Source: Trileptium ribeirensis
Taxonomy: Eukaryota > Nematoda > Enoplea > Enoplida > Thoracostomopsidae
Direction of reading: 5' to 3'
DNA length: 64,000 nt
Assembly: GCA_030248225.1 (NCBI GenBank)
Contig: JASANE010003497.1
Span: 1-64,000, forward strand
Of this stretch, positions 47,916 through 57,569 are shown piece after piece. The notes under the pieces are model-generated. The model saw only the letters and a list, made by a program, of their open reading frames with translations, had not been told where the DNA came from and searched no databases. The stretch's first letter is position 1, and each line of letters opens with the position of its first letter. The translations under genes and the position numbers were made by a program.

Positions 47916-49409
47916 CACACCAACATCTACTATTAAGTTGGTAATAACTCAACTGAACTATAGGGCAGTCGAGACACTGCATACGGCAGTGTATTAGGAC
48001 GACAAAATCGTCGTTAGAGAGGCAAAAGACAAACGACCAAAGAGAAAACAAAGGACGCTGACGCGTCCCGGGCCGATCGCCCATGGCCCTATAATTCCAA
48101 ACGGCCCCAAAATGCGGGAATAAGGCCGAGTTACCTTTCGACTCGACGCGTTGAGCCTGTAAAACCTGTCCCCATCAAAATTCTAGTAGGAAAATGGGAC
48201 AGTGAACTAAATAAAATTATAAAACGAAAACTAAATAACCAGGCCTGCCCCGTAGGGGCTGCGTCGTAAGTTGCATGGGAGGACGCGTCGTGCCGTTTAG
48301 TTCCCCGATCACATTTAACCGGCCGAACGCCGACGCATTGATTGATCCCCCCTTTGTTTGTTTTTCTTCTCTAGTTTTCGGTTCGGTCAGTCGTACTACT
48401 ACGTAGGTCAGGATGTCAAACGCACTAGAGCAAATTCAGGCGTACGCACAAATGCGAGCATGTTCTGAGGACAAAGTTCCAGGCATCCCTTGTCACCTGT
48501 AAGAGTCGGTATCGCCCGACGTTACGTTACAGCAATGCAAGCGAGCTCACGCTGTCAGTTCGGAGCACTACTTCTCCTTCTGTCCCGCCGTATTATTCGT
48601 CGCCTCGAGCGACCGGCATTACAGAGCATTTTCCGAAGCACTCTAGGACCCCTGCTTAAGGTACTGCATAGCTGATCAACTCGCTAACATTGAGTCGAAG
48701 TAGGGATAACCGCCCCTAGGCCACGCTCGCGCGTGCATCTGCATACTTCGTACATGTTTCCCGTTTCTGTCTTGCACCCCAAAATCCACCGAACGGAAGC
48801 GACCGCTGTGAGCTGCTGCTAGGCATCCCCGGCATGGTCACGAACACTCGTCCCCTGATAAGACATAATTATTAAAATAAACTTTGTATTCTAAACTCTA
48901 TGTTCAGACTTAACTCAATCCGAGACGCTAGGAATTTTCTACTTGCTTCATGGTTTGTCCGTCCGGACGAGCAGGCACTGCTCGCTATGGCTTGTGCGCG
49001 AGAATGCCGCAAGCCCTGACGAGTATGGCCTTCCATCTAATTTATTTGGCGTTTTACTGGAAGCAAGGATTAATACCTAAAGAACACAGTCGAAAAGTTA
49101 CCTCGTCTCCATCCGTAATTCGAAAAGTTCAATAGGGATTTTTGAATACTTTCATCGAAATAGGATTTATTGAAAAGCGCAGGCCACGCCATTGATAATG
49201 CGACAATAAACACTCAGGGCTTGTAGGAACCCTGTGGGGGGCACATAGGGCAATGCTCTATCACGGAGCATACAGCGATCTTAACTAGGTCAATCAACTT
49301 GAGCTCCAAATTTTTCTAGGGACTTTTTTCATATTTTATTTCAAAACTTATCACGCTAAAATAGAACTAAACAACTTCCGATGAGTCTAAGATAGGGAAT
49401 AGCGGCTAC

Positions 49410-49685
49410 GCTCCATGACCTGCGAGCAGGTGTCGGTGTTAGCCTCCATGGGGGACCTCAGAAATCATACCCGATACTAGACACGTGCGCAACCCTTCGG
49501 GCGGGGTCCGAACACACCCCGTGAAGCGCGCCTGCGGCCTGCTAAGCTGCGTAGCTTCTTGGGTCTGACCAAGGATAGGTTCAAAATTTTGTAATCACGG
49601 TCCACCCTTGAGGTTACGATAGCCGGGGTCGTATGGGAATGGTGTTAGGAAGTTGCGCCATGCAGCTGCGTCACTGGTTATTACA
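49410..49685 (+). other. highly conserved, structured 3' end of long repeat B
   Basis: The counterpart of 7940-8215: 75 bases from 49474 with one mismatch, plus the final ~65 bases with about three. Stems ACCTG-CGAG-CAGGT and GGGGT-CCGAACAC-ACCCC are kept. This end abuts the putative primer-binding site. Confidence 0.5.
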
Positions 49686-51127
49686 ACGTATGGGTGCTAC
49701 GCCGTGAGCCGGCGTAAATTCTCATTTGAACCCCACGTAGTGAGTTTAAAATTTTGTCCAAACCTTATGTCGTGAACAGCTAATTTTGTTCAACCCCCAC
49801 GATATGAGTTTGAGTTTCCGTTCAACCCTAGCGCTGCGCAGCTAGTTGAGGCAGCTTCCTAGATACTATTGTAGACTTACTGACAACGGCTGTGTCTAAG
49901 ATATTTACGAGAACTATAGACGCAAATTTTATTTAGGAACAGGACCTCTCGCACATTGCGTTCGAAGAGAACGTCTGCTCGTATAACTCATGTATCATGC
50001 TTACTTACCTGCTTTTTGACGTTTTGGATGTGCTTTGTTATATTGTGCCCTATCTATGTTGATTCTAGAACACTTGGTGCTGTCACACGTTAATCTCTGG
50101 ACTACTTTCGTTGCAGTGGAGGTGTAATACTTTACCCTATGCGTACGTTGAGTGGGCACTTTTTCAGGAACTGTGCGTTAACTAACTACTGCGTTTTATC
50201 TACTTAATATCCTAATTGACTATCATTCGTAACTATAATCGAGTTCCCTGACCAAATTATTACTGTCAACCGAATTGGATCGACGCCTTCATTTACCGGA
50301 ACACTACGTTAGCAACACCCGTTGGACTGGTCTCAACCTATTGAACTTGCATTGATTGGGAATTGGACTGTTAATTACGGCTGGTATTGTACTCGTCTAC
50401 CTGTTGCACCGCAACCGTACGCCGTATATTTGGGACTTTTGCGAACTGCGTGTTAGTGGACTTTTACGAGACCGTTCGGGACCGTCTGTCTGCGAATAAT
50501 TTACGCTGTGGCCGTGTCGCACTGTTTGGATTGTGATTGCCGCACCGCTACCGTGTCTGCTGCTCTCGTTTTCGTACGACTCGATATTTGGGTCTGGTAT
50601 TTCGCTGCTACTGCTGCCGGTTTGGACGTTGACGCTGCGTGGATCGAACGTGACGTACCGTGGAGCGATATTGATTGCTGGACATTTGATTTGGACTTGG
50701 CCGCCGTTGAACAATTAGACACTGTAATTTGCTTTCGTATAATTTTCTTTTGTTTCTATACTTTCTTTGCCTTGATTATTTGTCTAAATCTAATTGGTAA
50801 CGTTGTGCTGTTCTAACCTGCTGTTCTGTATTTATAATTCTGGTCGCCGACTCGTTATATATCTATATATACTGCTTGATTCGGTGCTGACTAGGACCGT
50901 GGAGTTTCCTATTGATAACGAGTTCATGCGATTTGTCTCACATACTCTTGATTTCTGACAAAGGGAGTGTAGAGTATTTCCAAGTCTAAGCGTTACACCC
51001 GACTGATAATAATAGTTGTAATTTTCTTGCCAACCTTAAGCGCCTACCTGATAACTCTTTCTGGATCGTATTGGAACCGAGTCTTACCCGTTACGTCTAT
51101 ACATATCGCGAAACAACAACAGCGTAA
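49686..51127 (+). promoter_or_regulatory. 5' leader of the gypsy-like element with candidate PBS
   Basis: Five bases after the repeat end, TGGGTGCTACGCCGTGAG (49691-49708) begins with the TGG expected of a primer-binding site that pairs with a tRNA 3' CCA. I cannot assign the tRNA. The remaining ~1.4 kb is non-coding as far as I can see. It has short open frames near 50500-50810 on both strands, with no motif. Packaging signals and a splice donor would be expected here but are not identifiable. Confidence 0.35.
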
Positions 51128-53138
51128 ATGGACCCTAATAGTAATCACAACGGAGACTTGGAGACTAGTGATTTCTTCGGTGTGACTGATGGACCGATGG
51201 AGGACACCGTACGGACTAGAACTCGACCGGCCGCAACTGCAGGCGAGCGACCGTTGACGCCGCCACCACCCCGACCGACTGGACACTCGCGTCGCGGAGA
51301 ATTTGCCGAAGCGCTCGGCGCGGACGCGAGTGCCACGAACGCGATTTTACACCACTTAACCACCCAGTCCACTGGTCCTCCAATGATACCGTTAAGGGAC
51401 ATGCCGACCTTTGATGGGAAACCTGGAGGTCAAGATTTCGAGGATTGGGTTCGTATGTATAACCGTCTCGCCAACGCCAATGGTTGGGACGATCGTCGGA
51501 AGTTGATTTGTGTACCTGCCCTCTTGCGTGGACCGGCAAGGGAGGTAGGCCTTCCACCGGCGAAGCGCCAAAGCTTTCTAGGACTCGTCGCTAACTTACG
51601 CTTCTTGTTTTCGTCCTCTCGTAGACCTGAGAAATCACTATCAGGACTTTGCACTAGTCAACAAGGAGCCAATGAACCAGTTGCGATGTACGGATTAGAA
51701 CTACAGAAGTTGTGTGATCGTGCCTTCCCCGACATGGAGGATGAGCAAAGGGACACCATGTTGCGAATGTTCTTTCAGAGGGGCTTACGACCCGAGGTGC
51801 GCAGGCAAGTCCTTAACCAGATTCACGAGCGCGAGACGTTACGTGACACGGTAGCTGTCGCTAAGCGGTATGAAGACAAACGCTGCTTGCCCTGACCCAG
51901 ACGCTTCGGTTACTAGCAAGCCCCGCACTAAAACAGTGAGCTCACTTCTTGAGGAAGGAGGCGAAGGACTGATCACACAACTCCAGACCATGATTGAAGA
52001 ACACCGCAAGGCAAACAATAGTAATAGTGACACGATTAGCAGGTTGTTAGACGTAATTGACAAACGAGCTGAAAACACGCGCCAACTAAATGCACTCGCG
52101 CCGCCGTTCGTGCCAGGCTCGCCTGCTGCGCCACCGTGTCTGCCGATACCGCATATCACTTGCTATCGCTGTGGAGAAGTAGGACACGTTATGCGCGACT
52201 GCCCGCATCCCGCACGCTATCCGCCCGCCGCTATCAACGCGCCGCGCAACGCCGAACCTGCACCAGTTTATGCCTCTGGCGCCATACGTCGAGAGCCAAT
52301 GCAGTACCAACCGAGGAACTACGGAGGAGCCTATCCATGAAACGATAACTATCCTATGGGCCGTGGAGGTCCTCAGCAGCCTCCGCCTCGTCGTTTCGAG
52401 ACCGCAGCTGGATACCGAAATAATCTAGGATGGAATAGTGGAGGAAATCGCCCGGGTTTAAATCAACCTGGATATCAGTCTAACCGTCCACCCCCAGGTT
52501 TTGTTAATAATGTTCGAGGAAACGGAGACTACGCAAGTAACCGACAACCCGCTATGCATAACAACCGGCCAGGACCGACCAATGGATACCAGAGAGTCGC
52601 GAATGAGCGACCCCCGTTTGAGCGCAGTACAGGTCCACCGCAACAGGTAAATCGTCCCTATGCAGGAAACGGAGGAAATAGGAACGGAGGTGCAGTAGAG
52701 CGCCGCAGATATCAACTAAACTGTAGTGCTTCGCAAACAAAAGGTAATCGTGACCCTAGCCCAGCCACCACCCATCGTTTAGATGTACTCAGTCGCGAAC
52801 TCGGCATGATCCAGGGTAAGTTAGGGTATAGCGCGCCGACTGGACGAGTGAACGCCATTGCAATTGCAGACGAACCGCAGTATGACGATGACGGATATGA
52901 AATGAACCGAGACGACGATGACATGGACTTTTCTGAGATGACAGAGGGATTTGCTGAGAGACATTTGAATGTGATTACGACCGCTCCTTGGGCTGACGCC
53001 GCGCGTCTTCCTCGGAGTTGTGGTCCATTCACGCCGATCGACAGTCCCGAAGTGAGCACATTGACTCAACGGACGCCGACCATGAACAGCACTTGGACGA
53101 TAGCACCAGCACTGTATTATATAGCACCGAAAATATAA
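51128..53138 (+). CDS. gag: Gag: capsid region, CCHC knuckle, RG/N-rich tail
   Basis: The ATG at 51128 starts a 255-codon frame. Its second half is a retrotransposon gag (capsid) domain: MPTFDGKPGGQDFEDWVRMY, ALLRGPA and then LRMFFQRGLRPEVR, the conserved C-terminal capsid block. At 51870-51895 the reading moves to the next frame (+1), which carries a coiled-coil-like segment and the nucleocapsid knuckle CYRCGEVGHVMRDC (CX2CX4HX4C, 52161-52202). An in-frame TGA at 52338-52340 interrupts it, after which the same frame runs to 53138 through a Gly/Arg/Asn/Pro-rich tail (MGRGGPQQPPPRR and similar), probably RNA-binding. Gag assembles particles and packages element RNA. The +1 change and the stop may be mutations, assembly errors or recoding sites. 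Confidence 0.8.
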
Positions 53139-55630
53139 AATGTCGAAAAGAGGGTTATTTGGGAGAGGGAATGTACATGTCATGTGTGGACGTGCCTAGC
53201 GCAGGTTTTGATCCACCTGTATATATATCTGCGAGCGACTTAGAGAGAGAACCGCAAGGCGAGCGGCCGATCGATCAATCAAACTGTCCGGCCATACGTG
53301 GGCCCGGAATGAACCAACCAACTTTGATTGCATCAGGAGGTAATAATGATAGTGTTGAGATTTGTGAAGAAGTGGAAACTGGTTATGCGGAAAATTATAG
53401 GTTAAGTGAGTATAAGGAAAGTGATGATTTTATTGCCGGTAGTCCCCAGGGAATCACCTCAAGGGGGAATTCCGGAACCCCCAGCTCTTTGGAGATAACT
53501 GCGAGGAATGTGGATGATGATGTTGATGTAATTGAGCCATTGTTATTATTATTTTCCTCCTCTGTGGCTGGCCATCCGATGGAGAGTGTGGTTGGTGTTG
53601 TTGATGATTATTCCGGCAGGGAAGCCGAGGACGTTGATATGGCTCAGGAAGATATGAATCGATTCGGGTCGTCGTCTGAGACACCCATGGAGCTTTTAGA
53701 GACCGATGGAAGGTCAGGAACGATGGAGGCTGAGACGTACGATGTTAGGGCCCTCTCGGAGTCGTCCAGTCCTAGTTTCGTTCTAAATTATAGGTCGTAT
53801 GATGTAGTATGTGGGTCGGACCGCCGCGCGGGTCGTCCCTTGTGTGATGATGAGAATTGTGTGTCGTATGAACTTGCTGATTTGCCTAGGTTAGGTCGCG
53901 CTTGCAGTCTTAATGAATTATTGGCGGATAATGATGGATGTGATATTGATGTAATTGAGTGCTATTTTGAACCGGCCAATTATAGCACCGATGGACTTGA
54001 GGTGACTTTCCCGACCTCATTGGCAAGGGGTTCCACGGTCATTGGGTCCTTCCTTGATGCTGACCCGGGTCGCCCTTGTCACCCGTATCCAAGCAGAGGT
54101 AGCAGCGTTTTCACGACCGTTCGCACCGATGAAGCGTGTATGATCGTTGGGGCTGAAAGTATTGCCCGGGGTCTGCCCAGATACAGGGATGTAGATGGCG
54201 GAGTGGCAAATAAAGGCCGTCCATCGCATTGTGAGGCTTCCGTTGTGCCAACCGTTGCTGAAGCGCGCAGTAACGTTCCCCATCCTGATTTAAGTTTTTT
54301 CAATGACTTGCTTGATGAAGTTGATACGGTTAATGATGTTGTTTAGCAGAAGTGTATTGAATCGAGGGAGCCGGTTGAGCTCCTATTTGAACGAAACGGA
54401 TCCGAAGCGAGCGATGCGAACTGCTCAGGCGATGCGAATAAGTGTTATCTAAGTCAGGGCGCCCTATCAGATGCTAGTGCTAATGATATGATACCGGGAA
54501 AAGAGCGTAAGTGCGAAATGGTGAGTGCACCCGAAGAACTGATCGACAGTTGTAGTGAGGACAGTGATGATGAACTCGACGAGGAACAACTATTGAGCGA
54601 CGAAGAGTTCTGGGCGAATTGGGAAGATCCGCACGCCGACTGGTACAGACGTGAGCCTGCCCCCGACGTACGAGAGTGGCACCGTGAAGGGGCGTAGGAA
54701 ACGCGCCGAAATAACGTGTTACAGCGAGTACTGTCGGACGAAGGTGTTGACTTGAGCCTGCGAACGAGTCATTTGTCGATCCGCTCCGAAGACGCTGATG
54801 ATAACACCAGCGAGAATGAGGAGAATGAGACCGCCGAAGAAGATAGCGATGAGAATGAGTCGTTGGACGCGAGCGAGTTGAGATTGGATCATTGGGACGA
54901 CAATGTAAGGGAGGATCCTATCGAAGGGTCGCCGCGTATGCGCCCGGATAATTTAGGTGAATCCACTGACACGTTGTCCAGTTTTTCTAGCAGTATTCTG
55001 GGATCCGTCGAAGAGGTGCCTTGTATGCCCTCGGGTAATTCGGATAGCCCACCTAAGAAATCTAAGCTACCTGAGGACGAATCCGTCGAAGGGAGACCAA
55101 GTATGTCCCCGGGTAATTTGGAGGAATCCGTAGTCATAGTAAGTGAACATTCAGACGCATGTATGGGACGAAGACAGTTACTTGACTTTGTGCAGGACGC
55201 TAACGACGAACGATCACGCCGACTGGATGAGCAATTGCATAGCATGTATGGACTTTATCTTATTAACGACCTTCCGATTGAACGAGGACACATTCGCCCG
55301 TTGACGGCGAATGAACGGAATCGTATTGTGGGAACGGACACATTGTTTACTATCTCTACCGATCATGCCGAGACTTCGAACTATCAATATCCGCGCATCG
55401 AAATAACTGAAAATTCGAATCCCTTTGTAGCGGAATGTCTTATTCCGATTAACTTTAGAGCAGGTGAGATAAACCCTAGCTTCGGACAATCTGTGGTCTT
55501 ACAACCCCAGGCTCTTTTCTATAGAAGAGTTGTGTTAGCTATGGAACAATTGAACAACCTGAGTAGGCTTTTCGACGTTCGTTTCGAATGTAGTGAGGAC
55601 GCAACGCTTCAAGAGATTCTGCCATGTTGA
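53018..55630 (+). CDS. acidic accessory frame, unknown function, two in-frame TAGs
   Basis: A single reading frame, overlapping the end of the gag frame, is open for about 870 codons except for TAG at 54344-54346 and 54695-54697. No upstream ATG is needed if it is reached by frameshift from gag. The product is strikingly acidic and Ser/Asp/Glu-rich (SEDSDDELDEEQLLSDEEFW near 54560; ENEENETAEEDSDENE near 54810). Near 54900-55130 three related segments repeat: EGSPRMRPDNLGES, EEVPCMPSGNSDSP and EGRPSMSPGNLEES. The last ~150 codons look folded rather than disordered. I recognise no family. Position suggests a Gag-linked accessory or matrix-like protein. It ends in ATGTTGA overlapping the next start. 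Confidence 0.55.
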
Positions 55631-56562
55631 GCAGCATTCTAGGTATGGCGTCCCCTATCGACCACCGTGTAACTGGATTGTACCTTGATCCAGTGGCTCT
55701 CGCTTCGTTGGAACTCCTCATGGAATTGTTGGGTCAATGCGTGAATGGCCACACGCTCCAGCAAGTCATGGAGAAGGAATTTGAAGCAGAGCTGAGCAAG
55801 TACCCAATGTGCCAAGAGTGTAGGAGGAGTCATAGCCGACCAACATCGAGCGTTGATCCTTGCTGTTATTTTGTCGGACACCACGGAAAATGGAATTATC
55901 GAGGTACTCTAAGCACGGCTTGCGCGCCTATCCGCATTGATGGGTATATAATAGCTAACTGGCGTTACTATATTGGTATTCAGACACCCAAAATGCAACG
56001 ACTCTCCCGTGCAGCTAACATCGACTTGCATGAGATGCTGAGCGAAGCGCCCCAGCTGTTGGAATTTATCTACTGCAATCAGTGCAGCGAAGGAGTCCCA
56101 ATAACTACTTTTGTCCAGTACGCAATGAACCACATGGAGTTTACCGACGAGTCCCATAGACGGGACCGACTAGTGCTCTTGTGCGCGCGTTTGAGACTCC
56201 TGAGACGTCCTGCAAGTGTTAATCTGCTCCAAATCGAGTGCGGTATGACCATAGGTGAGCACGTAGAAGTAGACTACCTGATTTCGGAACCGTGTTCACT
56301 CCGACGCAGCAGTATCACTAGTTCTACTCAAGACCTGGATGAGCAGCTGGCCCTAGCAATGGCCGACTGTTTAAACTCTTCCGAAGAGGATCTTGGTGAG
56401 CAGAATGAACCAACGATAGAGGATGCCCGACCAGCTGATAGGGAAACCCCCAGCGGAACCGATGAACCAATAGTAAATGGTGAGGATGAATCACAGCCTC
56501 CCCGAAAGATGGCTCGATCCTCTTCACCCGGCCTAAACAATGGCCCAGGTCAAACTACAGGT
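55624..56562 (+). CDS. N-terminal cysteine-cluster domain upstream of env, unknown
   Basis: ATG 55624 overlaps the TGA of the previous frame. The first ~235 residues contain MCQECRRSH, PCCYFVGHH and YCNQCSEG, a spacing that could bind zinc, in a helical-looking context (LELLMELLGQCVNGHTLQQV). An acidic/Pro linker (about residues 235-313) then leads, without a stop, into the signal peptide of the envelope-like part. It may be the C-terminal continuation of the accessory protein after a -1 frame change, with the envelope made from its own start at 56563 on a spliced or internally initiated RNA. No family recognised. Confidence 0.5.
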
Positions 56563-57534
56563 ATGCGGAAAGTTTGTACCATCTTACTGTTACTTTGGCT
56601 TTCGACGCTAAGCTCTACGCACGCCACGCTCTCGCCTTTTAGTGACGCGATTTCGCGACTAGGTGCATTTGTAAACCGTCAGGTAGGTGTTGTTGTCGAA
56701 CCGCAGGGTTTGGTCATTACATCTGATCAGACCACGCACTTGCCAGTGGTCCTGCAACTATCATTGCGAGATTGGAAACGAAAATCGAACCCCTACGCAA
56801 GCAAAGTTTGCCCACCATATGAAGCTAACGGATCCTGCCGAGCTGATTGCCGCAGGAAGGCGAACTGTACTGAGTACCGGCAGCTACACACAACCTTGAG
56901 CGCATTAGAACGCGAACTGGACGATGCCTACCACGGCATACTAGACACTAATTACTACTCGCTGCTTGTGCATTCCTTCTGCGTGGAAAACGAGCACCTA
57001 TGTGACCTTACCAACCGCCGAGAAAAACGCTTCGCAAGCCTAATCGCCGCCGCTGCCGGCGCCGTTTCTGGTTTTCTAGGCTTAGGAATGGCCTTTGCTA
57101 ACGGCGTTCATATTAATAACGTACGTCAGCAAGTGACCGTTCTCGAAAAATTCATGCGCGAGACGAATGATGTCTCTTTTCGGAACACTAAAGCAATAAA
57201 GCAATTAACCCGCGCCAATGAGGACATTTATGCATTTCTACACCACAGCATGCAGGAGGTAGTCTCCATGATTGAGCAGGTCCGATGTGCTGACCAGAAA
57301 GAGGTCACACACGTACACCATCAGCTGATTGACCATATACTTCGAGCGAACATGCGCTCGTCGGTACAGGCCATTATGGAGTCCATGTTAAATGGTGAAC
57401 TTTCCCCTGCTGTTATCGATGTCTTCATGCTACGACGACTCTTCGCAATGGATCTCCGCATTTCTAAAACCATTCTGATGCTAGAATCCAGTCTCGCATA
57501 TCAATTTGGTCGAGTGATGCCCTTAAATGTGTAG
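56563..57534 (+). CDS. env: envelope-like glycoprotein, N-terminal part (signal peptide, cleavage site, fusion-peptide-like segment)
   Basis: An internal Met at 56563 starts a signal peptide (MRKVCTILLLLWLS, then small residues and THA). A ~130-residue cysteine-rich subunit with N-glycosylation sequons (NGS, NCT) ends in RREKR at 57016-57030, a furin-type site. It is followed by a hydrophobic Ala/Gly-rich stretch (FASLIAAAAGAVSGFLGLG) and a heptad-like helical segment (VRQQVTVLEKF, IKQLTRANEDIYAFL). Short N-terminal subunit, furin site, fusion peptide and coiled coil are the layout of class I fusion proteins such as errantivirus Env and baculovirus F. The frame stops at TAG 57532-57534. The rest of the protein continues in the next frame from 57570. 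Described as found; no family search was possible. Confidence 0.7.
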   Translation: MRKVCTILLLLWLSTLSSTHATLSPFSDAISRLGAFVNRQVGVVVEPQGLVITSDQTTHLPVVLQLSLRDWKRKSNPYASKVCPPYEANGSCRADCRRKANCTEYRQLHTTLSALERELDDAYHGILDTNYYSLLVHSFCVENEHLCDLTNRREKRFASLIAAAAGAVSGFLGLGMAFANGVHINNVRQQVTVLEKFMRETNDVSFRNTKAIKQLTRANEDIYAFLHHSMQEVVSMIEQVRCADQKEVTHVHHQLIDHILRANMRSSVQAIMESMLNGELSPAVIDVFMLRRLFAMDLRISKTILMLESSLAYQFGRVMPLNV

Positions 57535-57569
57535 ATTTAACATGATTTCGCTTTGGCTTTATTTTGCAG
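57529..57569 (+). other. candidate 41-base intron or frame-breaking insertion inside env
   Basis: The 41 bases begin with GTGTAG and end with a pyrimidine-rich CTTTATTTTGCAG, a strong 3' splice-site look-alike, with TTTAAC as a possible branch point. They contain the TAG that ends the first env frame. Removal would connect phase 0 to phase 0 between the two env frames. An unspliced genomic RNA would keep it, so it could regulate env expression. The donor is weak, and a simple indel is the alternative. Confidence 0.35.

Larger units (their letters stand above)
43992..49685 (+). repeat. long repeat copy B, putative 5' LTR
   Basis: It matches copy A (3020-8215) in collinear blocks and lies directly upstream of the gag leader. 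It begins TGACCGTCCGGG and ends TTATTACA, the canonical TG...CA ends. It contains the conserved hairpin at 45301-45324, the tRNA-like patch at 47846-47915 and the conserved structured 3' end at 49410-49685. A second copy in direct orientation is expected beyond 64000 if it is an LTR. Over 5 kb is exceptionally long for a Ty3/gypsy LTR outside Ogre-like plant elements. Confidence 0.6.

Noticed and set aside
48412..48501. Short 29-codon ORF after a CTTCTCTAG acceptor-like site in copy B
   Set aside because: No counterpart found in copy A and too short to judge.
50500..50816. Overlapping 60-105 codon frames in the gag leader
   Set aside because: Frames on opposite strands of the same segment, no motif, no conservation test possible.
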